Positions 9,779 to 19,827 are shown, counted from the first letter of the stretch. The stretch: 64,000 nt of DNA from Boothiomyces macroporosus (GCA_027604185.1 JADGKB010000013.1:1-64000); one strand, 5' to 3'. A program made the numbers and translations. The notes: generated from the sequence alone by a model not told the origin.

Positions 9779-11230
9779 TTATCTCATTGAAGTAGTACCT
9801 CGGTGAGAAGACTTGTCGTCCTTGGAAAGCGAAGTAGTTCCCTTGATAATTCTGTACAGATTTTCCATCAATAAAACATTTAAAGCGGCATGCCCAGCAT
9901 TGACAAGTGAGTTGGGACCATAAATAGCCAAAAAGTTGCGGTCGGATCCAAGGTAGTTTGAGTTGGTTAGGAGAACTGAAATTACGATGTAGGCAGCCAA
10001 GTAAATCAGTTGCAACGACAACAAAAGAACAAAACGTTGGTTTTCCATAAAGAAACTAATTACGACAGCCATCATTGGAATTTGTTTGTTGGAGTGGATC
10101 AAGAGTAAGAACCTGGTAAGAATGGCAAGCAGAGGGGCAATATCGAAAAAGAACATGAATATATCCCAGGCTGGCGAAATGTTTACCCATTGGCTCAAAA
10201 ATTCACCAAGGTTTGGATCATGCATCCAGAAACCGAAATAGTTGGATCCAGCGAGCAAGATGTGGACAATACCCAATAGCAAGTAAGCGACCCAACGTTT
10301 CCATGAAGTCTTGATATAGTAAATGTCTAATAAGCAAGAAGTGGTGTGAATCACAGTAATCCAACTGGCAATGTTGTAAGAGGCATATTTAAATTCTTCA
10401 AGGACATTCCATTGGTATACGGTTGGAAAGATTGTAACCCAATTAATATAAATCAGGATTTGCCAGAGTAGCCAAGTAATTTGCCCAAGTAAAATCCAAA
10501 CTTGCTTAAAGTGCCTCTTTGTAAACACTAAAACAAGGCAGTAGGCAATCATGCATACAGTCAAGATAAACGACAAAATGGTAGCACCCAGCCCAAACTT
10601 TTCAAACCAGCCAACATAATTTGGAACCAGCATGATTTCTGGAGTATATTCAATCCATTGGTATGATAAAGGACCATTGCTGATTGTGACCATGCTTCCT
10701 GTTACGTTTCCCAAGATAGAGCTGCTGAAACTGGTTTGAGAGGCCAAATTGTGTGTTTCTACAAGACTGCTGCAAGCCGAATCACTGTAAACAGAGAGCT
10801 GACCAGCTGAGGAGCAAGTAATATTATTTACACACGCATTATCAGCAGAGTAGAAAGAATTGACGAAACCGTAGAGAGAAGTGGCACTTTGAGCAACTAT
10901 TTGGCAGTACTGGTGATTTACTGCTGAGGAAGGATAGTAATCACTGTATTGTAAGGTTCCAACCGGGTTGAAACTCATACTAGTGAAGCCATAAGATAAC
11001 GTCAAATCCAAACTGGACATGCAGCAGGCGCTAGGATATTTCACGAGGAGTGGATCTCCACCACAGATGGTGCCCCAATAGTCAGGAAGAGCAAAGTTAT
11101 ATAGTGGTGTTGGGTTAGAGTCGTCAAAAGTTACCATCAAATTAGGATACGTGCCACATTCCGTGTTGATCCAAGCTGATTGGAACATCAGTGTAGCGGC
11201 ATATCGATTGATCAAAAATAGTACCCACAT
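9779..11230 (-). CDS. 7TM protein with Cys-rich ectodomain (tandem copy B)
   Basis: 483 aa, single exon, start ATG at 11230 (MWVLFLINRYAATLMFQ, a short signal sequence). Very similar to copy A throughout: the ectodomain shares TYPNLMVTFDDSNPTPLY and the CCMSSLDLTLS block, and the membrane part shares FPTVYQWNVLEEFKYAS. The tail after helix 7 is shorter than in copy A and ends RGTTSMR. High conservation of both the ectodomain and the helices suggests both copies are under selection. Function unknown; sensory receptor is an inference from topology. Confidence 0.75.
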   Translation of the reverse strand: MWVLFLINRYAATLMFQSAWINTECGTYPNLMVTFDDSNPTPLYNFALPDYWGTICGGDPLLVKYPSACCMSSLDLTLSYGFTSMSFNPVGTLQYSDYYPSSAVNHQYCQIVAQSATSLYGFVNSFYSADNACVNNITCSSAGQLSVYSDSACSSLVETHNLASQTSFSSSILGNVTGSMVTISNGPLSYQWIEYTPEIMLVPNYVGWFEKFGLGATILSFILTVCMIAYCLVLVFTKRHFKQVWILLGQITWLLWQILIYINWVTIFPTVYQWNVLEEFKYASYNIASWITVIHTTSCLLDIYYIKTSWKRWVAYLLLGIVHILLAGSNYFGFWMHDPNLGEFLSQWVNISPAWDIFMFFFDIAPLLAILTRFLLLIHSNKQIPMMAVVISFFMENQRFVLLLSLQLIYLAAYIVISVLLTNSNYLGSDRNFLAIYGPNSLVNAGHAALNVLLMENLYRIIKGTTSLSKDDKSSHRGTTSMR

Positions 11231-11464
11231 TTCACAAGATTGGCAAAGTTAGAAAGTACAAAATCTTTCAAAAATCAGTCAGGTCGCCATGACGTCAATG
11301 TTGACTCTGCCGATTATCGTTCGCTTTCGAAATTGCAGCACTAAAACCAGTCTTCAACTCTTACCATAGAGACCATTCGGAAAATTTCCCTAGCATACAC
11401 GTATGGCAGAAGGCTCGTACAATATTGCTTTTATTATTTCATAAATAAGGGGAAAAGTAGAAAG

Positions 11465-12009
11465 TCACTCCGGAAACTCCTTATTGATTCCAAAAATCCT
11501 CACTTTATGCATCGCTGGAAGTTTGGCAATCAGTACAACCACAAGACTCGCTAGATTGATCGTGAACATGAATATGTTGTAATGTGTAAAATGAGTTGAG
11601 AGCAAAAACCTACCATTAGAATTATATACAGTATGATTGGTACCCCAGTCAGGTACTTTTTAGTCTAGGGTAAAATAAGAATTACAGGTGTAAATTGTTC
11701 CCCTCCATCAATTTGCTCCCACATTGTTAGTCCTTGCAAGTCATTCTGCCCAACAGTGAATGGGGTACCAGACATCCAGTGGAACATTATAAATGTAACC
11801 TTTATGAAATAAAATATACAATGTTAAATGTGAGGTTGGTCAACGTCCATGAAATTTCTGTACTGATTCCTGGAATTGAAGAGACGGCTGCCCTAACTAA
11901 CAAAATCATAATCCCTAGCACTATCCATGATCCTTCCGTTTAATTTTCAATCACCTCTGGTGTTCAACCAACTCGTATTTGGATTTGCGTCGATATCATA
12001 ATGGGTCAT
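11465..12009 (-). CDS. ORM1: ORMDL family ER protein
   Basis: ER membrane regulator that binds and restrains serine palmitoyltransferase, setting sphingolipid synthesis. 153 aa in five exons; introns at 11933-11954, 11800-11819, 11665-11685 and 11610-11629 (22, 20, 21, 20 nt). No exon is long, so the gene is invisible as an ORF. After splicing the family hallmarks appear in order: NPNTSWLNTRG, WTLTNL, GTPF, GLTMWEQIDGGEQFT, the YLTGVPIILFLLS helix and the C-terminal KLPAMHKVRIFGINK. The stop is TGA (11465-11467), showing TGA is a normal stop here. Length and motifs match the family exactly. Confidence 0.95.
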
Positions 12010-12311
12010 TGAGGTGAAAAAGGGTGGAGAAAACCGAGAGGAAAAATCAGTGAGTTATGGATCACTACTGTAATGAGATGGAACATATTATCAGTAATTG
12101 GGATTTGGTAGGCAAGTCTTGAAGCTGCTGCATTATCTTTTACTCACTAATACGAAAAATCTATATCTGGAATTGCCGCTATACACTAACCGATTAATAT
12201 CAAGTTAAAGCGGTTAGCGGAATGTCGCCATTCAATATGATCGGTGAGCTCAAGCGAGGTGGTTCATGCAAAGGGTAAACAAAGACGACGGATAGAAGGG
12301 TCTTTTGTTTA
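12010..12311. other. Intergenic, presumed ORMDL promoter
   Basis: About 300 bp with no open frame or known motif that I can support. It lies between the start of the ORMDL gene and the 3' end of the serine hydrolase gene. Confidence 0.4.
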
Positions 12312-13484
12312 TTAGATTCCAAAAATCATATATTTGAAATATTCAATATATCGCTGGATAATTTCCATCCACGAAGGCAAAGCACTAACTGACATGTCGC
12401 TAGGAACTGGAACATCCACTGAGCCGGCAAGTTCTTGGAGCATTTGAACTAATTCGTTACCAAACCGTTCATGATTACGCATCACACAAACTCCGGAATT
12501 GATTGATGGTTTGAGAAGCAAATAGCATCTATATCCAGAATTACCACCACCATGCGAAATTGTAAGATCTTGACTGGATCTAAAGAATCCCAAGCCCATT
12601 TCTGTTTCTTTTACGTTAGAGTTGTAAGTCTTCATAATTTGATCAGCCAAGATTGGACTAAGTAGTGCACCATATTCATGATTGATGGCTTTCATTACTT
12701 GGATTCCAAATAAGCATAGGTCAGTGGCAGTAGTCCAGAGACCAGCAGCAGCTTTTTCAGGGTGAATTGCGTAAGGGCTAATACCATAAAAGTACATCCA
12801 AGGATGATAAATGTTGAAGTTTGCGTTAGATAGATGAGGTCCATTGGATAAGTCAGTTTCAAAAGTAGAGTGGATCATTCCTGAAGGCTTGAGTACCTGT
12901 TCGAACATGATTTGATGGAACGGCTTCTTGGTAACGGTTTCCATAATATATTGCACCAAAGTGGTACCTAGATTAACAAACATCTTACCTCCGCCAGAGT
13001 ACTTGAATTCACCTTGAGGATATTGGATCATGACTTTATCGCTATTTGCAGGTTTCTGTCCCAACAATATTTGCTGAATTGAAGGGATTGGCTTGTTCTT
13101 GCTATAGCCATAAAACCCGTGAACAGTCAATCCTGCTGTATGAGACAAGAGCATTCGAAGAGTTACTTTTGGCTTGGATTTATAAAGGTCTTTGTTATAA
13201 TCCAATTCAAACCCAGTTTCTGCCAAATAAGCGTCAATGTCAGCATCCAAATCCAAAAGCCCCTGGTCAACTAGTCTCAGCACTGCAAACATAGTTACTG
13301 GTTTGGAAATGGAAGCAGCTTGGAACCTAGTTTCATTAGTAACTTTAGGTTTTGGAAAGAATGGGAGGAACGGAATTCTGCTGTAGCCAAGTGCTCCTTG
13401 GTAAGAAATATGGCCGTTGCTGATAGTAGCAGCCGAAACGCCAAAGTTACCGTTATTGTGAATCTCTAATAATTTCTGGTCCAT
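12312..13484 (-). CDS. Beta-lactamase-like serine hydrolase (class C / LACTB type)
   Basis: 390 aa, single exon, ATG at 13484. Contains the catalytic SxxK as QAASISKPVT (about residues 57-66), a YSGGG in place of the usual YxN block, and HGGGNSGY as the third (KTG-like) box. RMLLSHTAGLTVHG is typical of the penicillin-binding-protein/esterase branch. There is no signal peptide or targeting sequence, so it is probably cytosolic. Such eukaryotic proteins are esterases or peptidases rather than antibiotic-resistance enzymes; the substrate is unknown. A hairpin-forming inverted repeat sits just upstream (13503-13544). Confidence 0.85.
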   Translation of the reverse strand: MDQKLLEIHNNGNFGVSAATISNGHISYQGALGYSRIPFLPFFPKPKVTNETRFQAASISKPVTMFAVLRLVDQGLLDLDADIDAYLAETGFELDYNKDLYKSKPKVTLRMLLSHTAGLTVHGFYGYSKNKPIPSIQQILLGQKPANSDKVMIQYPQGEFKYSGGGKMFVNLGTTLVQYIMETVTKKPFHQIMFEQVLKPSGMIHSTFETDLSNGPHLSNANFNIYHPWMYFYGISPYAIHPEKAAAGLWTTATDLCLFGIQVMKAINHEYGALLSPILADQIMKTYNSNVKETEMGLGFFRSSQDLTISHGGGNSGYRCYLLLKPSINSGVCVMRNHERFGNELVQMLQELAGSVDVPVPSDMSVSALPSWMEIIQRYIEYFKYMIFGI

Positions 13485-13502
13485 TGAAAATTAACAAGAA
13501 TT

Positions 13503-13544
13503 TTTCGGTGTTAAAAAACTCTTTCATGAGTCACAACACCGAAA
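13503..13544. repeat. Perfect 10-bp inverted repeat with nested stem
   Basis: TTTCGGTGTT at 13503-13512 is mirrored by AACACCGAAA at 13535-13544, and the loop holds a second 4-bp pair (ACTC/GAGT). It lies 19-60 bp upstream of the serine hydrolase ATG. It could be a 5'UTR hairpin or a binding site for a dimeric regulator. Confidence 0.6.
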
Positions 13545-13779
13545 GAGGAAAGACAAAAGGAATAGAATATTATACAGATAAAACAATGATGGCTACTCTG
13601 TTCCAAAGTTTTGACACGTTCCGGAATACATGCTCGAAATTTGGATTACAATTCTTTGTTGTAACCGAGTGCTGGGTACTCGATGAACCAAAATCTGTAA
13701 TGGCTCAACCAATGATCTTTATTATTCACAGCACAAGTTCAGCAAACATTGTGCGGGTAGCATAAGCCGTACACAATTT

Positions 13780-14808
13780 TTAGTGAGTTAATTCAGGTAT
13801 ATTCAATTGGTGTGTGGATCGCAAATGTCTGTTCAAATCATATAACCTGTGGAACCTTTGACCACAGGATTTAATGTAGCAAATATTGGGTAAATCTGAA
13901 TTATCAAATCCAGTCAACTCTTCAAGGAAATCTCGTTTTCTTTTCAATGACGTAGTCTTTGGCGATTCGTTAGAGATGCTGGATTCTTCATGCAACTTTA
14001 GGTGGTTTTGATAAATACGGTTGTAGTAGAACTTCTTTTCGCAAATTTGGCATTCATATTTGCGGATGTTTAAATGCGTGATTTTATAGTGAACATTACG
14101 GCTCTTTTTTGTCTTGTAAACCAAATCACATTCCGTACATTTGTAATTGATTTCATGTGTCTTCAAATGTAGCTTTAGATTTTTAAATTTTTCAAATTGT
14201 TTGTTACAAATATTACATTCTAGTTTATGCAGGTTCAAGTGAGATTGAAGCTCACTCCATTTTGAAAACGAACTTTCGCAAATGGTGCAGTGATAGTGCT
14301 TGGTATTTGTGTGCGTTGATTCATGGATCTTTAGCTTTGATGGAGTGTCGCAAGAGTATTCGCAACTAGAGCAAGAGTATTTCTTCTTTCCTAGATGCTC
14401 GTTCATGTGAAAAGTCAACTGCTGTTTCTTTGTAAACGCCCCTGGACAGAGAGCACATGCGTATGGCTTTTCTTTAAAATGAGTCTTCAAATGACGCTTT
14501 AAATGACAATTAATCGAAAAGCGTTGTTGACATTCTGGGCATTGGAACGGCTTTCGCTCCTCTTCTGACCCGAGGTGCTGAAGCTCATGCCTTGTTAAAT
14601 GCTCTTTTCGTTTGAACCCTACATTGCATGTGGAACACTGAAATGGTCTTTCGTCGGTATGGGTTAAAAGATGTCTGGTTAATCTGGATGGTTTTTTGAA
14701 TGACTTTCCGCAAACGCTGCACTGATTGTTTCCAGATACATCCCCTTCCGGATCATTGCCAATCAAATCTATCCTTCCTTCTATCCCAGTCTGTGTGATA
14801 ATCTCCAT
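13780..14808 (-). CDS. Ten-finger C2H2 protein, TFIIIA-like
   Basis: 342 aa, single exon. About ten consecutive C2H2 zinc fingers fill the protein from residue 30 to the end; finger 1 reads CSVCGKSFKKPSRL and fingers 1-3 are joined by near-consensus TH(x)xERPF/KPF linkers. Later fingers have irregular spacing (CTECDLVYKTKKSRNVHYKITH type, a final C-x4-C finger), and finger 6 contains FSKWSEL. A run of 9-10 fingers with loose later linkers is typical of TFIIIA, which binds the 5S rRNA gene promoter and 5S RNA. Fast divergence of fungal TFIIIA makes the assignment tentative; another poly-zinc-finger regulator is possible. ATG at 14808 is the first in frame. Confidence 0.65.
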   Translation of the reverse strand: MEIITQTGIEGRIDLIGNDPEGDVSGNNQCSVCGKSFKKPSRLTRHLLTHTDERPFQCSTCNVGFKRKEHLTRHELQHLGSEEERKPFQCPECQQRFSINCHLKRHLKTHFKEKPYACALCPGAFTKKQQLTFHMNEHLGKKKYSCSSCEYSCDTPSKLKIHESTHTNTKHYHCTICESSFSKWSELQSHLNLHKLECNICNKQFEKFKNLKLHLKTHEINYKCTECDLVYKTKKSRNVHYKITHLNIRKYECQICEKKFYYNRIYQNHLKLHEESSISNESPKTTSLKRKRDFLEELTGFDNSDLPNICYIKSCGQRFHRLYDLNRHLRSTHQLNIPELTH

Positions 14809-14878
14809 TAAACTTTTTCAAAAAAAAGAAAAACGTCACAAATTGAAACTTTGAAAGTCACATTCTTTCCAACAGAAA

Positions 14879-15757
14879 ATGCGGTTCAGTTGTGCCTGTT
14901 CGAATTTTCAAGTTCTCACTTTAAAGAAACTACAAGACACTTATCAAATATCAACCAATTTTACATTTATTGTAATTCTTCATTTATCCTAGAAATACCC
15001 GATGTTTGTCCAAGACAACAAATGCTTGATTTGCAAGTTGGATTTGTACGAACTGGTTGGAGACAATGAAATAAAAATATCCCCAGAGGCAATAGTAATT
15101 CAAGCTTAACGACAGAGCGGACCGGAATTGGACAATCTAAAAGATCATCCTGCCTATTCCCCAGTTTACCAATTAAAGCTAATTTACCCTCCAGATCAGA
15201 ATTATGAAATCAGCGCTGGTAAGTGTTTATTAATGTAGAAAACAAGGAGGCGTACAGTTACTTGACATCTATTATGGACAAATTTATTGCTGAAAAACAA
15301 CAGAAAAACGATGTATTATTGATGCAATACAAGCGCAAGTTGGACTCTGAGATTGAATACCTTGAAACAGAAGCCAAAATGTCCAGAAATGCAATCATTG
15401 CTAACTTACCAAAAAAGAAGCCAGAAGCACCTCAAATTGAGCCAGAACCTAGTATCATTATGGATGAAATGTTTGTGTTTGACGAATCGCTTCAAAATAA
15501 GGAGAAATATGTGCTCACGGAAGATGGTAGATTTTTACTAATCAGATTATGTGCCGGCCAGAAGATTTGAACCTGTAAAGCCTTCATACTTGTCATCTTC
15601 TGTCCCAATTAGTGTACCGGTGATGAATAGACATGAGAAGGAAGATCTGGATATAGAGGAAGCTGAATTCGAACCACCACATATATTAGCAGCCAAGACT
15701 TATGCGGAAACTACACTTGGATCAAAACCATTCAAAAGTAAATATAATGATATTTGA
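14879..15757 (+). CDS. Hypothetical coiled-coil protein
   Basis: 265 aa in five exons; introns at 14972-14992, 15095-15115, 15219-15238 and 15527-15545 (21, 21, 20, 19 nt). The N-terminus has scattered cysteines (CAC, CLICKLD), perhaps a partial zinc site; residues about 90-150 are charged and predicted to form a coiled coil (QQKNDVLLMQYKRKLDSEIE), followed by an acidic, Pro-rich tail ending KSKYNDI. The stop is TGA. No family recognised. Splice sites all follow the genome's mini-intron pattern and keep the frame, which is the main evidence that it is a gene. The first ATG is somewhat uncertain. Confidence 0.65.
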
Positions 15758-15921
15758 GCATTGTGTATCGGTACTTATTTCAAGATTCAATACCTTGAAT
15801 GAGACTTGATGGCTTGCGATTAGAGTTATTCTACATATAGGAAATTGAGAGTCTATAAAGTGGGTTTCTCCCCATTCTCTATTTTCGGAAATTGCTTTTG
15901 AAAATTTCCTTTTCATTTAGA

Positions 15922-16885
15922 ATGGACACTCTCCCCCAACTTTTAGTAGAGTCCAACAATACCGATGACCAGACCAAGTTCGACATACTAGAACTGCCAG
16001 CTGAAATTCTAGCTCAAATCTTCCAATACTTGCTTGTAGACCCAATCGTACCAGCAGAAAACTCTGAAGCTACTCCCCACGGAATTATGCTTAATACAGC
16101 CCTTGTTTGCAAGAAATTCAGCACCGTTGCTTTACCGCTACTTTACAAGAACTATTTTGTATCTAGAGTCTCCTGCAGGTTTGGCCATGATGCTACCATT
16201 CAACTTACAAAGTCTTCCTCATGGTACCGCATTTGCTGCTTCTTTCTAGCATGTTTAAATAGATCAGAATGGGGGTTAGGTTATCCCCGGTTGTTTTATA
16301 TTACTACTAAACCAGATATGCCTGCTATTTCTTCCAAGGTAAAGAAATATCCCAACCCAGCGTCCAAAGAATGGGATGATATCATTACATGCACCATGGA
16401 CACACAGGAAGTGTTTGAAGAACTGGCGCAGGAAGATCCGCCTTTGGAAGTTCAGGAGAATCTGCATATGCTTATGAGATACTCTGAAAGAATGGACATT
16501 GGCTCATTCCTCGTTTACCTTAGACATCCGTACGGAAATATTTTGTTTAGATGCAAACCTATGGGCTCGTATACTGCTGAAACCCCAACCAGCTATGGCA
16601 AATTGAATGTATGGGACGACAAGGTGTTTGGTACTTGTACTAAATGTAAAACTCGACTGGTTAAACTTCAAGTGTGCGCTGATTGCAGAGTCAGTCAATA
16701 TTGTTCAAGAGAGTGTCAAAGGTAATTGTCGCTAATCAAGAATGGATTGGGATTCAACCCACAAGTACGTTTGCAAGCAAATTGGATTTGATGTTCCAAG
16801 TCCACCTCCAATGGAAGACGACCCTTTCCGCCTCGATCCATTTGATGATCTGAATGACATGTTTGAACATGGGGCCCTTTTGTAA
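15922..16885 (+). CDS. F-box and MYND zinc-finger protein
   Basis: 314 aa with one 19-nt intron at 16722-16740. An F-box-like motif opens the protein (DILELPAEILAQIFQYLL), suggesting binding to Skp1 in an SCF ubiquitin ligase. A C-terminal MYND zinc finger is completed by the splice: CTKCKTRLVKLQVCADC, then YCSRECQRMDW and HKYVC. MYND fingers bind proline-rich peptides. The frame is open upstream of the ATG at 15922, but the conserved part starts after it. The acidic, Pro-containing tail ends in EHGALL. The target is unknown. The TAA stop lies within TAATAAAA. Confidence 0.8.
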
Positions 16886-16925
16886 TAAAATGTATTTACG
16901 TTGGATATTTTTTTTTGATCTGAAA

Positions 16926-17866
16926 ATGAAAGTCAAATTTCGAGCTCCAAAATTATGCAGAGCAAATTCGAATTACTGTATGGAATTGACTAGGTAACAG
17001 CATTTTAATATGAGAAAGAATGATAATGAAGCCTACCTAACAACACTGTTTACTCCAACAGCAAGTAGGGATGCTATTTGGGCAATCAGGGCTTTCAACA
17101 TAGTACCGCCTAATTAACTAGGAAACTGCCCAAGTACAGGATTTAGTATCCGACCCCAATATCGGCAAAATGCGATTTCAGTGGTGGAGGGACGTTATTG
17201 ACAAGTCCTTTGCCGGGAACCCAGTCCAACATCCAGTATCAATTTCAATTGCAAAAGCTGTTGAAAAACACCAGCTATCTAAAATGTGGTTTACAAAAAT
17301 CATTAGGGAGCGTGAAGCGCATTTGACCCAATCCCAATTTACCAGTATGGATCAATTGGAACAGTATGCAGAGAATACCGCTTCAAGCTTAATCTATTTG
17401 CATTTAGAAGCTTTGGGAATTAAGGATTCGAATGCGGAACATGCTGCCGGGCATTTAGGTAAATCTATTGGAATTTCTACAATATTACGCGGTGTAGTTT
17501 ATCAGATGGAAAAGAGAAGGTTTTACTTGCCGGCTGAGATAATGGCCAAGGTACTTTTGAATTGATGTAGCACGGTATTATCACTGAAGAGGTATTTAGA
17601 GGGAAGGAAGGCCTTCATGATGCAGTTTTTGAAATAGCAACAAGAGCCAATGATCAGTTATTGACAGCGCGCACATTTAAAACACCAAAAGAAGCCAATC
17701 CTGCATTGCTGTATAGTGTACCTCATTACTAATGTAGATTCCAGTTGAGTACTGGTTGCAACAGCTAGAGAAATGCGATTTTCATTTGTTTGATCCGAAA
17801 TTAACCAGAAAGAGTCTTGTACTGCCATATAGAATATTCAAAAACGCAAGACAAGGCACGTTCTAA
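16926..17866 (+). CDS. NDUFAF6: Complex I assembly factor NDUFAF6
   Basis: Squalene/phytoene-synthase-like protein that acts in mitochondria in assembly of respiratory complex I. 286 aa in five exons; introns at 16994-17014, 17103-17121, 17551-17570 and 17718-17737. Matches the animal protein in order: NYCMELTRKNDNEAYL, AIWAIRAFNIE, IGKMRFQWWRDVID, YAENTASSLIYL, HAAGHLGKSIGI and the C-terminal LVLPYRIFKN. The short N-terminus (KVKFRAPKLCRANSN) is basic, fitting a mitochondrial presequence. The Asp-rich catalytic motifs of true synthases are absent, as usual in this family. Presence implies the organism keeps complex I. Confidence 0.92.
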
Positions 17867-17907
17867 GTCTGGATAATATACTTGTAATATGGAAGAGTTT
17901 ATTTGCC

Positions 17908-18502
17908 CTATAATACTGTCGCTCCTAGTGATTCCAGCATTTCTTCTTCACCTTCTGTATCCTTTATCTACAATCAGCTTTTTGTTACTTCCTTTAGTGC
18001 CTTCTGAACTCTCTTTAGACTGCTCTCTGAAAATTCGCCTCCGATGATGAGTTCATCCAAGACAGAGTATGCTTCTTTCATTCCAAACAAGATATCCAGC
18101 TCAGTTACGTTTCCAAAGGCTAGGGTTAAATCTAACAATCTACAATTGACGAATAATCAATTATGGCGGTTGTAGCACTTACCAACATCCAACGACTGAA
18201 CAAATCTATGAATAATTTCCAGCATCAGCAGTTCATTATCAACTAAATCAACGCCTAAATCAAATATAAGCTACAGACGCAAAAATATAAGGAAGCGTAT
18301 CGTTTGTAAACGATTTTATAATCCTTGAAATCGAGAAAGTTTGAAAGCACCTTGCTGCGCGGTAATATAAGTTGCATCGCATCATTAATGGCTTTCTGCT
18401 TTTCCGCTAATGGTACTGTCTTGTACCATCTTCGTAGTCGTAATTTACCAAGTCTGGAGAATATAATTATCCACTGAAACTGGGTTAGTTTAAACTTGCC
18501 AT
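17908..18502 (-). CDS. AP1S: Clathrin adaptor AP-1 sigma subunit
   Basis: Small subunit of the AP-1 clathrin adaptor for trans-Golgi/endosome sorting, 156 aa. The first exon is only the ATG (18502-18500), followed by a 20-nt GC-AG intron (18480-18499). Further introns: 18255-18274 (20), 18120-18182 (63, the longest in the window) and 17968-17988 (21). The spliced product reads as AP-1 sigma, not AP-2/3/4: FSRLGKLRLRRWYKT, VYKRYASLYFC, DNELLMLEIIHRFV, FGNVTELDILF, VLDELIIGGEF and an acidic tail ending LESLGATVL. Alignment of HRFVQSLDVAFGNVTELD fixes the 63-nt intron. Its ATG is 7 bp from that of the divergent aminotransferase gene. Confidence 0.93.
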
Positions 18503-18509
18503 TTTTTCA

Positions 18510-19827
18510 ATGCAGAAGAAAATCAAGGCTTCGAAAGTTTCAAAACGTACTAGGAATCCAATTAGACAAATCGTTGACAATTTAAAGGTCGAGCCTAATA
18601 AGGATAAGGAGTTTATTTCCCTCGCACTTGGTGATCCAACCACCCATGGAAACCTAAAGATTCATCAAAGTTGTGTGGATTCTGTCACCAAGCATCTGAA
18701 TTCTTTCAAAGCAAACGGCTACGGACCTTCTGTCGGAACTTTGCCGGCCAGGGAAGCAATCGCTAAAAAGTATTCGGGAGGATTTGCCAACTATGTCGCA
18801 AAAGACATTGTTATTGCCAGTGGATGCTCTGATGCATTAAACTTGTGTATCGGTAAAAGTCTCTCTAACATGTAGGTACATGAATAATTAATGGTAGGTG
18901 CATTGTGTGATGACACTCAAAATATCTTGATTCCAAGGCCAGGATTTTCATTGTACGAGACCTTGGCTTCTTCAAAAGGAATTGAATGCAAGTTCTACAA
19001 CTTGTTGCCTGATCAACAATGGATGGTAAGCTTATCTAACCAAGATTGATTTGAAAGATCTCGAAGCGCAAATTGATTCTAAAACCGCTTGTATCCTTAT
19101 CAACAACCCAAGCAACCCATGTGGATCTGTATATCCAAAAAGCCATTTGATGGACCTTATTCAAATTGCAATCAAGTATGATTTGCCAGTGATTGCCGAT
19201 GAAATTTACGCAGACATGGTATTTGAAGGCCATGAATTCCACGCTTTGGCTTCATTAACTGACAAAGTTCCAATCTTGAGCTGCGGTGGTCTTGCTAAAA
19301 AGTATTTGGTTCCAGGATGGAGAGGTATTTGTTTTTAATTCAGTCGGGTGGATTTGCATTCATGATCCAACTGATGTACTGTCTGAAATTAGAGATGGAA
19401 TTATGAATTTGTCGCAACTGATTATTGGATCCAACTCTTTGATTCAAGCTGCCGTTCCTGACATCTTGGCTACAGACGAATCCTTCAACAAGGAAAACAT
19501 GAAACAGCTCCAAGGTAATGCTGAGCTATGTATTGAGTTGCTTCAAGGCTGTCCAGGTAATTTCCATCTAATGTAGGTATCACCGTTGTGAAACCTCAAG
19601 GAGCAATGTATTTAATGTTGAAAATTGAAATTGAAAAGTTCAAAGATATTACAGACGACGTTGACTTTGTTGAAAAACTGGTTCAAGAACAGAGTGTCCT
19701 TTGTCTACCTGGCCAATGTTTCCAATGTCCTGAACCGTTTGTAAGAATTGTCTTTTCACCTCCAAAAGAAAAGATTCATGAATCAGTCAGCAGAATCAAG
19801 GAATTCTGTTTAAATCACTTGAAATAA
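18510..19827 (+). CDS. TAT: Tyrosine aminotransferase-like PLP enzyme
   Basis: Class I aminotransferase acting on tyrosine or related amino acids with 2-oxoglutarate, 404 aa. Introns at 18853-18897 (45 nt, see findings), 19026-19044, 19325-19343 and 19557-19576. Motifs: [60 protein letters not shown] and [15 protein letters not shown], whose Lys after LAK holds PLP; the Arg for the substrate carboxylate is in FVRIVFSPP. All of these fit the TAT branch (the GGLAKK/RWLVPGWR block). The N-terminus is basic. It shares a tiny divergent promoter with AP1S. The stop lies in AAATAAAT. Confidence 0.92.

Noticed and set aside
11734..11943. Plus-strand ORF of 69 codons
   Set aside because: Antisense shadow of the ORMDL exons.
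13484..13765. Plus-strand ORF of 93 codons
   Set aside because: No ATG at its start, no homology, overlaps the promoter hairpin of the serine hydrolase.
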